A DNA stretch of 64,000 bases. It comes from Combretum micranthum. Taxonomy: Eukaryota; Streptophyta; Magnoliopsida; Myrtales; Combretaceae. This document shows positions 45,201 to 56,250 of the stretch, piece by piece. A program made the translations under genes and the position numbers. The notes beneath the pieces are model-generated. The model was not told the origin of the DNA. It saw only the letters and a program-made list of their open reading frames with translations, and ran no database searches. The stretch is taken from assembly GCA_024138025.1 (NCBI GenBank), contig JAMXBD010000396.1, positions 705,501 through 769,500 of the forward strand, given 5' to 3'. Position 1 is the stretch's first letter, and each line of letters opens with the position of its first letter.

Positions 45201-47289
45201 TAGGTATACTCATAACATATCTATTTTTGGTCTAATCAAACATATGTCTATAAGCCACTCATTTGGGACTTGAAAGGAAACTCCCTTACCTTGTAATTAC
45301 CACTATATCAAAAAATAAATTTTAATAATTCTCTATGAAGGGTTTAAAGCAAAATTTTTATGGTTTTATAGACTACATCGTTTCCAACTAATTATTTTAC
45401 CATTAAAAAAAAATGTAATAATTGATATATTAAATATTTTAATGATGCGATTATCGTTGAGTATAAATTCAAGTCCATAAATAACTCACAAGTGATCTTG
45501 TTAAGGAAAGAAATTTCCTAAGTTTCATAAACTGTTTTTTGCAAGTTATTTATTAGAGATTTAAAAAAAAAAAAATTCTATGATCTCGTCACTAACTAAT
45601 AACTTATATAATATCAAAAGTTATCCAACTATTAAAATAATTAATAGATAGATAATTAGCCGGATGATCCTGTTGACGCAGCGTAGAAGCTCCCTTAAAA
45701 GATATTTTCCTCCCAAACTTTTCTTATTTCGTCACTGGACGACGACATACATGTTAATCGAACCTTATTCGAATAAGGGATCTATCAATCGATGTTTGTA
45801 AGCCATTTGCTAGGGCACTTAAACATTATAATAGATTAAAAAAATAATACAACAAAAGTTAAAGTTTTTTTTTTTTAATATGTAGCATCTTAATAACTAC
45901 TTTCAAAACATTAAAAAAAAAAAACAAATAAAAAAGACCCATCAAGTAAATAAATGGCATGTAAAACACTAATCTGTTTGAATACACTGGTTTAATATTA
46001 TTCTGACATCGTTTTTAAATCAAACTAATACTGCATCCATACTGATGTAATATGGATAAAAAACTAATGATTTTACTTGTAAATTGATTAAACTAAACTA
46101 ATATTATACTAATACAGAAATGATACTAATAAATTATAAATGCTAATCTAATATATATCCGATATCTGATACCGATAAAAATTTGACTGTCCAAAAATGA
46201 TAAACCCATACATAAATGGAGAAGATACATGTACATCTGCAACTGCAACGGCAACGGCAACCTGTTAAAAAAAAAAAAAAGGGAAAAAAAAAGGATCTCT
46301 TGGTATTATTATATACAGGCTTCCGACACCCTCTGTCTCGCAAATTAACATTTGATAACAATATCTAACAACCCAGTCACCTGGGCCTGGGGGTCATGAG
46401 ACCACAATACTGTCACTGACCGCACCCCATATCCGACCCATATATGTTGACCAAATGCCCACGCCCATGCCCATTTCACAGCTTAGCTTAAATTAAACAC
46501 TACTTAACCATATAAATTAATTAGCTTTAAATATCTTCTATATATTTAATATACCTTAATTTCTGCTAAAAAAAAGGCAGCTATCAATTTGGTTATAAAA
46601 CCTAAGCCCTTTTAAAAGTTATTCTCATTAATTACATTTCTAAATATATCTATTAGTTCCAGCAGTTGGAAACTGTCACTTAGATTATCCACCCAAATTA
46701 AAAAGAGAAAAAAAGGAAAAACTGACAATTAGTTATTTATCGATCTATCTATTGAAAATGGATGAAAGTTTGTTGTTTTAAAAATAACCGTCTTGTTTCT
46801 GTCTTTGTTAGTTAACACTTCCCATGTATTATGAAATAATAAATAAACAAATAATCATCACTTTAAATATGTATGAAATATTATAAAATAATAAATCAAT
46901 AATTATCTCTTTATAATACGTATAATTCACTAATAAGGGTAGGAACAGGAGGATCTTTTTTCTGGACACAACAAATTTGCATATTTCCATCCAGATTCCA
47001 GAGTACGTGTTATACATGGTATGAAAGCCAACAACCAGGACAAGAATAGAGAAAACCGCGAAAAAATAATTATATCATTTTCAATCATTTGATTCGCCAA
47101 AATGAAATTACAAAATTCCCAATTATACCCACATGAAATATCCAACTCAGAATTCATAATCCACCAATAGGGAAAAAAAGGGTATATGACAATAATTCAC
47201 CCTACAAAAATGGTGATCCTAAATTGTCCATACAGAAAATTTAAAAAAAAAACGAAAAAACCGAGAAATTCCCCTCTCTTTTTTTCATA
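42206..47289. other. Five kilobases of intergenic DNA, no gene seen
   Basis: No ORF here shows a known domain (for example 43305-43538, 44288-44560, 44552-44779). 45940-46200 has TAATCTGTTTGAAT and related AT-rich words that may be a decayed MITE. A TGCAACGGCAACGGCAACC short repeat lies near 46246. Poly-A runs occur near 43504 and 46266. Confidence 0.5.
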
Positions 47290-47295
47290 TTTATT
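47290..47295 (-). terminator. Candidate polyadenylation signal of the BRH1-like gene
   Basis: TTTATT on the plus strand gives AATAAA on the coding strand, about 180 nt past the stop codon. Position and sequence fit, but plant signals are loose, so this is tentative. Confidence 0.35.
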
Positions 47296-47474
47296 CCATA
47301 AATGGTAAATATCAAACTCCCAAGACCCAAGTTCGTTACCTCTTTAAATATTTCTATTAAATTTTTTCTACATATGTACAGTTTCATTTTACACGTGGTA
47401 ATATGACTAATCTACCCATTTACGATGAGCGTGATACACCACGTGGAATGTAAACCCGAGGCGGCCGACCAAAT

Positions 47475-47957
47475 CTAAACCGAACTATACTCACTGTAAT
47501 AATCGCCTACACCCGAAGCAGCCCACAACCGTTGATTAAACTCCTCCTGCATCCCATCAGGCACGAACTGGGTCCTACAAAGAGGACAAGTCTTCTGATC
47601 ACAATCCATCCAACGGTCCAAACAGCTACGATGAAAAATGTGCTTACAGTTCCTTAAACCTCGGATTTCTTCACCGGTCTCGAATTCGTACAAACACACA
47701 GCGCAGCTCTCGGCTTGTGGGTCCACCAAGTCCTCGAATTTCATAACGGGTAGGAATTCTCGGATCAGGAGCGCCGACACGGATGGGTATTCGGGTATCC
47801 GGGTTTCGGGGAAATTGAGGTCCGGTTCGAGGAATTCCGACAGACCCAGGAAGTGGAAGAGGGAGAAGATCAAGTTCCGGATGAAACCCAGAAAGGAAAG
47901 CGTGTGGATGAAGAGCTTTGGTAAGAAAACCTCGGTGTACCCGACAGGGAAACCCAT
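47475..47957 (-). CDS. BRH1: RING-H2 E3 ubiquitin ligase, BRH1-like
   Basis: A complete, intronless 160-residue ORF starting MGFPVGYTEVFLPKL. The N-terminal 40 residues are hydrophobic and probably anchor it in a membrane. The RING-H2 finger has every zinc ligand: C85, C88, C104, H106, H109, C112, C124, C127, spaced C-x2-C-x15-C-x-H-x2-H-x2-C-x11-C-x2-C. The conserved tail FVPDGMQEEFNQRLWAASGV follows. The start, the FLGLS-FLEP stretch, the RING and this tail match my recollection of Arabidopsis BRH1 (brassinosteroid-responsive RING-H2), whose transcript is lowered by brassinosteroid and changes with elicitors; length and lack of introns also agree. It would bind an E2 and ubiquitinate unknown targets. 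It could instead be a close paralogue of that small family. The long ORF on the other strand (47638-48033) is a shadow. Confidence 0.93.
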   Translation of the reverse strand: MGFPVGYTEVFLPKLFIHTLSFLGFIRNLIFSLFHFLGLSEFLEPDLNFPETRIPEYPSVSALLIREFLPVMKFEDLVDPQAESCAVCLYEFETGEEIRGLRNCKHIFHRSCLDRWMDCDQKTCPLCRTQFVPDGMQEEFNQRLWAASGVGDYYSEYSSV

Positions 47958-48131
47958 GGATCCTATGTTGGTTTCGAAAGAATTCGGTGTGAAAAAGGAT
48001 TGGATTTTTATGATACCCAGATGGAAGAAATGAAAGAAAACTTTGTTTCCAGGAAGAGGGTGTCTCTGTCTTGCTGTCTGATTTAGAGAGAGAGAGAGAG
48101 GTGTTGGGATGCAGGGAGGGTAAGCGTTGGG

Positions 48132-48188
48132 TTATATAAGTATAGCGTTGAGAGGGGGTAAAAGTGAGGGAGAGGATAAGTTCACGTG
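48132..48188 (-). promoter_or_regulatory. Core promoter of the BRH1-like gene: TATA box and G-box
   Basis: On the coding strand TATATAA (48138-48132) lies about 175 nt before the ATG, with a (GA/CT)n tract (48089-48103) between them as is common in plant 5' leaders. A palindromic G-box CACGTG sits at 48183-48188, about 45 bp upstream of the TATA motif. G-boxes bind bZIP and bHLH factors, including PIF and BES1/BZR1-type regulators. The motif is visible; its use is inference. Confidence 0.5.
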
Positions 48189-48577
48189 CTGTGAGTGAAA
48201 GCAGGGATGGGCCAATCAGAGGAGTGTCTGTTGGTGTGGACTGTGGACCGGATAGGAAGTTGGGTCGTCCATAATTACGAAATTCCTAGGTATTTAGTTT
48301 AGGTGCCTACCGTGGTCGGTTAGCTAAACTTCAGATGCTTCTGTTAATAAGGCAAGTTGCACACAAGGCGGTCCCTACCCAAACTTTCGAGTTTAAATAT
48401 GTTAATTTGATTTTAGGTTAAATATAAATATTTATTTTATTTTAATTTGATTAAATTTTTTTTAAAAATAAATGGAGCCGAAAAAAGGCTTTATTGAATT
48501 AAATTAAGCTTATTCAATCCGTTTTGATTTGAATTCCATCTCAAGATAATAAACTTAATTGAGAATAAATTAAGCTC

Positions 48578-50194
48578 TGTTGGTCCCAAAGTATAATCAA
48601 GAGGGGGTGAATTGGTTATACTATGTAACTGACAATCTTTGAAATTCTTTTCAAAATTCACAAACTTGATTAAATGATTAAAATGGCTTTTTACTTTCAC
48701 TTGAAAGAAGACAAAACAATAAACAATTTCGTTAGTTGAAATCTGAAAGAGAACAAAAATATCTAAACTCGTGAAGTTTATATCAAAGAAAATTCCCAGA
48801 TGTTAGTTTCTGATTTAGTTTCTGAGCTATGATCAACACTCTCTGAAATAGTTTCTGCATTCAAGTTATATCATATATAAACAAACAATTATGCACGAAA
48901 ATTAAAGAGATAGAGTTTAGAAGAGTGCAAAGTAATTTATAGAGGTTCCGCCTTGAGCGTCAATCCTCTCTTCCAGCACCAAGCCGGGGATCCGGTTGTC
49001 TTTACCGGTATGTTCCACTATCCAAAAACAAACAAGTTACAAGTTGTCTTTTGCCAAAGCACTTGGCTACAATATGCACTCAGCTTGATCCTCCTAGCTT
49101 CCACAAGCTTCAATCAAACTACTGAGCCTACTTGTAACTCTCACTCTCACAAGATGTAATAACAAATTAATTTGAGGAATTAAATAATGTATCCTCTAAT
49201 TTAAGTACAAAGAAAAATATGTGAAACAGTATTTGCTCAGAATTGCTTTGTATTCAATATCAGATTGCTTGTTCGATCTCTATTCTTCCTTCTGATCTTC
49301 TGATATTTATTCTTTGCCTTCAACGTCTTGAAAGGAATTAGTTCCAGATATTTTCCAATAAAATCGGATAGACTACTGTTCATTCTTCCTCTTCCTTCAG
49401 CTTGGGATAGATATGAATCCCATATTTCTTGCTGGTTCCGATCTTTTGAATTTCGGATGTAAATCTTCTTCTAACTTTCTAATTTGAATCAGCCTTTGTT
49501 GTTGTAGATAAACTTGAAAACAATATTTCTGGTTGCATCTTTATCTTCCACGGAAATAGCAAATAAAGTTTTTTACATTTAAAATTTAAATTCAATTGAT
49601 TTGTGGATAAACTTGTCCTTGACGTTTTCATATCATATCCTTCTGATAATGTCCAAAATGAATCTTAATATGGAATATCTCACACTATTTATTCGTTTGG
49701 TGCTTCTTCAATCCATTTGGTAATAATTTGAAAAATTTAACTTTAATTCAAATGATTTGAATCCCCTTTGGATAATTGAACCAACTTTGTGGGACATAAT
49801 TGAATGTATTTCCCAAATACATTCACTTTGGTGCTGGGTCTTCAAATATAATTTGAAATAGATCCGTTCCTTAATTTTGATCGTGAATCTTGTATGTCTC
49901 TAGAATTAGTTTCTGAAATTCCTTCTGATAAATATAAAAACCTTCATAACATGTGATTTTCTTTCTGAATGAGTTTCTGAAAACTCTAAATTCCTTGAAA
50001 AATCATTCTGAACGCTTTCTGAATAAGTTTCCGAAAACGCTAAATCCCTTGAAAATCTTTCTGAATACTTTCTGTTTTGTATTCTTTTGTTCAAACAATT
50101 TCACAATACTTACTTCCTACACATTCAATAAACTTGTTAGAAAACACTTAACGCTTTTTGTTATCATCAAAATCCTTATTGAGAGAAATCAACA
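48578..50194 (-). repeat. 3' LTR of the SIRE-type copia element (1617 bp)
   Basis: On the plus strand it begins TGTTGGTCCCAAAG and ends GAGAAATCAACA, giving TGTTG/CAACA inverted termini. The polypurine tract abuts the right side. The flanking AGCTC (48573-48577) is the candidate target duplication, but its partner cannot be identified because the other LTR is missing. A degenerate set of GAATGAGTTTCTGAAAA-type words recurs near 49965-50070. Confidence 0.75.
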
Positions 50195-50266
50195 TTCTCC
50201 CCCTTTTTGATGATAACAAAACCCATATATTAAATTATTTCGTTGGCTATGTTTCTCCCCCTTTTT
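50195..50266 (-). promoter_or_regulatory. Polypurine tract, with a second copy 58 bp inside
   Basis: AAAAAGGGGGAGAA on the minus strand directly abuts the LTR (50208-50195), where plus-strand DNA synthesis would be primed. The same 14 bases recur at 50266-50253. A duplicated tract next to the LTR is plain in the sequence; whether both were used is unknown. Confidence 0.65.
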
Positions 50267-50385
50267 GTTAGCATCATAAAAGAACAGAAAGAAGACAAAA
50301 CAAAAACATAGATTGCAAAAGAAAATCCAAAGAGTACATCAAACAGTTCAACAAGTCAAAATAAAAACATGCAGTGACATCACAA

Positions 50386-52309
50386 TCAGTCTTTCTTAGG
50401 TGGAATAAATTTGACAGATTTTCGTGCTTTCATCTTTCTTCTTTGAGGAAAAGTACGAATTGGGACTTGCATCGGCCATAAAGGTGTAGGAGAACGAGGA
50501 ATGTGTGATTGATGAAGAATGTTGAAGACAGACGAAAGGATTACCACTTGTTCAGGGTTCAGAAGAGATTCTGGATTTATTGGGGCATAAGGAACAATCG
50601 GCAGGTCTTCTGATGTTGGAGGAATAGCTGACTCCTCGACCTGTGTGGTAGGAATAGAATGATGAACTTCCTCAGGATCAGTTGTTTCAAAACCAAAACA
50701 CTCCTTTTCAACATGAGAATTCAGTTCATCTGCACCTTCGTTAACAACTGGATCATCAGGAAAATTTGGAGGACCATTGTTGAGCCTTGTGCTGATATCG
50801 GGTGAAGAGTTCTAATAGAGAATTTGTGAAGTCCTTCTAAATCCAGCAATGGAGTGATCAAACAGAGCAATTAAATCTGATTCTAGTCCAGATTTTGAAG
50901 TCTCTCCTGGAGGCTTAGTATACTCTGAAACAGTGTCTGAATCACTGTCTGATTCACTCTCTGAGATAGCTCTTTGCCCTTCCTTGATTTCAAATTTTCC
51001 TCCTGTTCGAAGCTCATACTTCTTCTTCTTGCTCTCAACTACCTTCTCCTTCCCAGCTCTTTTTATGAATTTTTCAGGTTCATTAGCCTTATCTACCTCC
51101 TCAGATCCACTTTCTTCCTCAAGAACAAGCTCCCCCTCAGCTAGGGCCTTTATTTTCTTCCAATCAAAAGTAAATTTACTAAATTTTGGATGTCTATACC
51201 AAGAGCCATCCATGGTGAACCAGAATTTGTCAGAAACAGAAATTCCCATACTTGAGATTGACTTCTCCAATGCGTTTCAAAGTAATTGGAAATCTGAAAT
51301 TCTTTGGTAAGTCAACTTTTTAAATTTAAAGAATCTCATCAAGAGATTTCCATAGGGTCTGTTTTTCTTGGTTCTCCACATATGCTTCAAGATAAGGCGA
51401 GGGATATCTAGTCTAAGCTTTTTCTTGATGGCTAAAACGACCAAAGCTTCTTCCTTAGAGATACTGGTGGTACTTCCAAATTTTGGCAGAAGACAATCAA
51501 CCACAATCTTATGCAACAAACGTACCAATAATTCAAAATTGGTCGAAAAAATATCTTTTTCTTCAAAATGTCCTACTCCATCATTTAGCTCTTGAAAAAC
51601 CATTTCCCTTTTCAAACTTAACAACCATTCATCATCTTTTACATCTAACATTTGAAAACATTCTATCAAATCTTTTCTAGTGATCTTGATAGATTTCCCT
51701 ACAATCTTGGACTTTAAAGAAGAATCTTCTAACTGTACCAGATTATCATAGAATTCATGAATTAAACTTCCTTCAATCACATCCGTCACACCACATATAG
51801 TCTTACACCCTATTCTATTCAGCCAATGATTCCAATAAAATCCATTGTTTCTAAAAAATTTAAAATCAATGTAGGCACATTCAAGTACCTTATTTTGAAC
51901 CAACTTCTTCTTTTTGGCTGAAACAGGTGTGATGTCCTCCATTCGTTTCCTTTTTGCAGATTTGCGCTTGGGTTCTTTTGATTCCTTTTTCGAGTTTTTC
52001 TTGGAACCACTCTTCAACCCCCTGAGTTTGTCTCTGACTCAGAATTTGGTTCTGAAACTTTTTCTGATCTTGACTGTTTACCTTTTTCTGCTTTTGATGT
52101 GATTTATGACTTTCATCATGTACTAATTTGGATCGTTCTTCACGTTTTGATCCATCATGCATTATGGTTTGTAGGGGTTCTTCAGATTCTGAGGATTCAT
52201 CTCGAATCATGATGGGCTTAGAGGTTTTCTTAGTTTTGAAACCTTTTGACTGGAGACGAGAAGATTTCCTAGGAGCCATTGTGTTTAGGGTTTTGATTTC
52301 GTTAGACAC
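50386..52309 (-). pseudogene. Env-position ORF of the SIRE-type element, broken
   Basis: Three overlapping open stretches (52309-51890, 52017-51277, 51270-50812), plus a fourth after an in-frame TAG at 50814, form one former ORF of roughly 640 residues. It begins with a lysine/serine-rich basic region (MAPRKSSRLQSKG). It continues with a globular-looking middle that recalls the plant-transposon domain often found downstream of copia pol (about 51900-51290; words such as FRNNGFYWNHWLNRIG). It ends in an acidic, proline-rich tail ending PPKKD at 50386. I see no convincing signal peptide or membrane helix, so calling it an envelope protein would rest on position alone. Two frameshifts and one stop break it. 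Confidence 0.6.
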
Positions 52310-52502
52310 GGTTGAAGAGGGAGATGGAAGGGTTCTGAAATGAGTTAGAGATTTAATAGAAGTTGAAAGGGCGCGAGATTGAGGTCTGTTGGTTTATTAA
52401 ACCATGTGTCTATTTCCCATAAAAGAAACGCTCCCTTTAATATTTATTTATTATATTTTATTATGACTTTTCATATAATTAGAATAGATGCATGAATTAA
52501 GA

Positions 52503-53455
52503 TTATTTAAATGGAAAGCACATACCTATTTCATTTCTTAAAAATTCAAATCTATTTTTGTCTAAAGATTTTGTGAAAATATCAGCACATTGATTTTCTG
52601 TAGAAACAAATTCAATATTAATATTTCCATTAGCAACATGATCCCTAATAAAATGATGTCTAATTTCTATATGTTTTGATCTAGAATGATGTACAGGATT
52701 TTTTGTTAAATTAATCGCACTTGTGTTATCACATTTAATATTTACATTTTTGTATTTCAAACCATAATCTAGTAGCTGTTGTTTTATCCAAAGAATTTGT
52801 GCACAACAATTTCCAATTGAAACATATTCAGCTTCGGCTGTTGATAAAGCAACTGAATTCTGTTTCTTTGAGGACCAAGAAATCAATTTATCTCCTAAAA
52901 ATTGACAAGTACCAGAAGTACTTTTTCTATCAATTTTACATCCTGCATAATCAGCATCTGAATATCCTATTAATTCAAAATTTTGATTTTTGGGATACCA
53001 GATTCCTAATTTTGAAGTACATGCAATGTATTTAAAAATTCGTTTAACAGCACTTAAATGTGTTTCAGTTGGATTACTTTGAAATCTAGCACAAATACAC
53101 ACAGAAAACAAGATATCTGGTCTCGAGGCAGTCAAATATAAGAGAGATCCAATCAAACTTCTGTATAATTTTTCATTTACTTTCTTACCTTGAAGATCGA
53201 GATCTAACCTTGTTGAAGTACTCATTGGTGTAGCGACTTCTTTTGTATTTTCATATCCATATTTCTTCAATATTTGCTTAGTGTATTTCTCTTGGTGAAT
53301 GAATATTCCATCATTTGTTTGTTTGATTTGTAATCCCAAGAAGAAATTCAGTTCACCCATCATTGACATCTCAAACTCAGCCTGCATAAGCTTTGCAAAT
53401 TCTTGACAATATTGTTCATTAGTTGATCCAAAAATTATGTCATCAACATATATTT
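52503..53455 (-). pseudogene. Copia reverse transcriptase C-terminus and RNase H
   Basis: The frame carries the VDD catalytic strand of reverse transcriptase at its start (minus strand, about 53448-53437) and then the conserved GELNFFLGLQIKQ. RNase H follows with DADYAGC, the SWSSKKQ and STAEAEY motifs, and the terminal ADIFTKSL. In life it would copy the element's RNA and degrade the template. The frame is open for 294 residues but is separated from the rest of the enzyme by a one-base shift just before the YVDD box. Confidence 0.85.
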
Positions 53456-54834
53456 ACTACTAAAATATCATTATCATAATGTTTTGTAAATAATGTTGTA
53501 TCAATCATACCTCTTTGATATCCACTTGAAATGAGATATTCACTGAGTCTCTCATACCAAGCCCTTGGTGCTTGTTTTAAACCATACAAAGCTTTTCTTA
53601 ATTTAAAAACATAATCAGGTTTAAATGGATCTTCAAATCCAGGGGGTTGTTCTACATATACTTCTTCTTTAATATAACCATTTAAAAATGCACTTTTAAC
53701 ATCCATTTGAAACAACTTGAAATCTTTAAAACAAGCATAAGCAAGCAAAAGACGTATGGCTTCAAGCCTAGCAACAGGTGCAAAAGTTTCATCATAATCT
53801 ATGCCTTCTTCTTGTGAATATCCTTTTGCTACAAGTCTAGCTTTATTTCTTACAATTTGTCCATTTTCATTTAATTTGTTTTTAAACACCCATTTAGTAC
53901 CTATAATTGATTTATTTTGTGGTCTAGGCACAAGATTCCATACATTATTTCTTTGGAATTGACTTAGTTCTTCTTGCATTGCATCAATCCAATTATTATC
54001 TTTTAATGCCTCATCTACATTACTTGGTTCTATCTCAGATATTAAAGCAAAATGATTTTCAATATTTTGTAATTTAGATCTAGTTCTTGTTCCAGATTCT
54101 ATATCACCTATAATTAAGTTAGGTGGATGGGATGATTTGTATTTCCATGCTTTTGATCCTTCGAAATTGTTTTCTTCAGAATTGCTTTCTGCTTTTGTTT
54201 CTGCTTTATCTGATTCTAGTCTTATATCAGAATTAGCTTCTGCTATAGTTTCTGCTTTAGGCTCATCTTCTATTAAAGTTTCAGATTTATCAGTTTCTGG
54301 TAAAGCTTCATCATCATCATCAATATCATTTTTTACATCATCAATAAAACGTACATTAATGGATTCTTCAATTACTTTTGTTGTTTTATTAAAAATACGA
54401 TATGCTCTACTATTTTGTGAATATCCAACAAAAATAGCTTCATATGATCTTTCATCAAATTTACCAAGATTATTTACATTCTTTTTCACAAAACATGTAC
54501 AACCAAACACATGAAAATATGATACAGATGGTTTTCTCCCACGGAACAGCTCATATGAAGTTTTTGTAGTATGTGGTCGAATATAAACTCTATTCATGAC
54601 ATAGCAAGCAGTTGATACAGCTTCAGCCCAAAAATATTCAGCTATTTTACTTTCATTTAGCATAGAACGAGTCATTTCTTGTATTGTTCTATTTTTTCTT
54701 TCTACTACTCCATTTTGTTGAGGTGTATATGGTGCTGAGAAATTATGATTTATTCCATATTCTTCACAAAAATTTATAAATAGAGTATTATCAAATTCCT
54801 TTCCATGATCAGTTCTTAATGCAACAATAGACAC
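53443..54834 (-). pseudogene. Copia integrase catalytic core and N-terminal reverse transcriptase
   Basis: 463 open residues. Integrase: the second acidic residue is D9 in LRTDHGKEF and the glutamate is E45 in NGVVERKNR; a conserved VFGCTCFVK stretch near 109 and an acidic linker (about 165-225) follow. Reverse transcriptase starts near 282 (WIDAMQEEL), with TKWVFKNK at 313, the first catalytic aspartate D378 in [12 protein letters not shown], and [12 protein letters not shown] at 416. The frame closes at the point where YVDD should follow (ends DILVVNIC). It is cut off from the integrase N-terminus by another frameshift near 54830. Confidence 0.85.
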
Positions 54835-55295
54835 CCCTTTTTCATTTTGTATTTGCTTAGCAAACTTTTGAAAAACATTAAAGTATCAGTTTTTTGTTTT
54901 AAAAAGAAAACCCATGTATACCTAGAAAAATCATCAACAATTACAAAACCATATTTATTTCCTCCCATACTTAAAGTTCTTGTAGGACCAAATAAATCAA
55001 GATGTAAAAGTTCAAGTGGTCTTTTTGTTGAAATTATATTTTTACTTTTGTGGGATACAGAAATCATTTTGTTTTTTAAACATGTTGCACATTTCACATC
55101 ATTTTTTATATTTATTTTAGGCAATCCAACAACTAAGTTTCTTTTAGAAAGTTTTTCTAGATGATTAAAATTAACATGACCAAGTTTTTTATGCCAAACA
55201 TGTATATTGTCATTCATTGAAAGAAAACAACATTGAACATTCATATCTGAAGGTGTGATTAAATATATGTTTCTTTTTCTAAAGCCTTCAAACAA
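54816..55295 (-). pseudogene. Copia pre-integrase zinc domain and integrase start
   Basis: 159 open residues with the HHCC zinc-binding domain (WHKKLGHVNF... CATCLKNK) and the first catalytic aspartate in LLHLDLFGP, then the YGFVIVDDFSRYTWVFFLK strand. It is out of frame with the protease segment on one side (near 55280) and with the integrase core on the other (near 54830). Confidence 0.8.
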
Positions 55296-55612
55296 TTTGG
55301 TTCCATCAAATTATAAGCATAACACTTATTTTTCTCAAAGGTCATTTTATAACCTTTATCACATAATTGGCTTATACTTAGTAAATTATGTTTTAATCCT
55401 TTTACTAGTGAAACATTTTCTATTAAATAAGGAGGATAACCAATAGTACCTGTACCAATTATTTTACCACGGTTGTCATCTCCAAATCTTACATATCCTC
55501 TATCTTTCCATACTATGTTAGTGAACAAGGACGCATCACCTGTCATATGGCCTGAACATCCACTATCTAAGTACCATGTTCCTTTTATCTTGTTTCCTTG
55601 TTCCTGCAATTA
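55259..55612 (-). pseudogene. Copia aspartic protease segment
   Basis: The active-site motif is WYLDSGCSGHMTGD about 13 residues after the TAA stop at 55612-55610; the DSG triad is intact. The flap-like region and LLSISQLCDKGY follow, then the frame is lost. A further TGA lies near 55634, so gag and protease are no longer joined. Confidence 0.8.
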
Positions 55613-55639
55613 CGCATAAAAAAGTAATCAAACCTTTTT

Positions 55640-56250
55640 AGGAACCCAAACATACTTGGGTCCTTGATAAGACAAGCTCGTTTTATCTTTTTCTTTAACT
55701 TGATATGTACTGAGCTTGTTTCTTTTGTAGAAGCAATATTTTTCTATATGACCTACTTTATTGCAAAAGAAACATGCATAAGAATGTGAATGATATCTTT
55801 TATTTACCTGGTTATTATAGTTTTTCTTGAAAACTTATCATTGTATCCGTATTTGTGGGTTCTGCCATTCCTTCTGCTATGATAATTTTGAGACAAATAC
55901 CTTCTGAAAGAGCCTCTGCTTTCATTTTTCATAGATTGATTGACAGAATTTTTATTCACGTTTTCCTTTGACTTAACAAATACAGTTTTCTTAATATTTG
56001 CTGAGCTATCATTACCATATCCAAGTCCATGCTTGATAAAAGACGGTCTTTGACTTCCAATCAACATACTCAATTTTTCTTCACTTTCATTAAATTTATT
56101 GAACGTATTCTTAATCTCTTTTGATAACACATCTACTCTACTTGTCAATGTCTTAATCTCATTTTCCAAAATATTCTTTTCCTTCTTTACAGTTTCAGAT
56201 TTGACATATAATTTTTCATTTTCATTTTTCAAAATATCATTTTCATCCAT
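55640..56250 (-). pseudogene. Copia gag C-terminal part with second zinc knuckle
   Basis: A coiled-coil-like leucine/lysine/glutamate region (MDENDILKNEN start) runs to about 55825. There a frameshift occurs, and the other frame carries the second zinc knuckle CFFCNKVGHIEKYC near 55785-55740, then a KYVWVPKK stretch before two stops. The junction to the first gag ORF at 56243-56250 is also out of frame. Confidence 0.75.

Noticed and set aside
47638..48033. 131-codon plus-strand ORF
   Set aside because: It is the antisense shadow of the BRH1-like coding sequence and 5' leader and shows no domain.
54137..54514. 125-codon serine-rich plus-strand ORF
   Set aside because: Antisense shadow of the acidic linker of the copia integrase.
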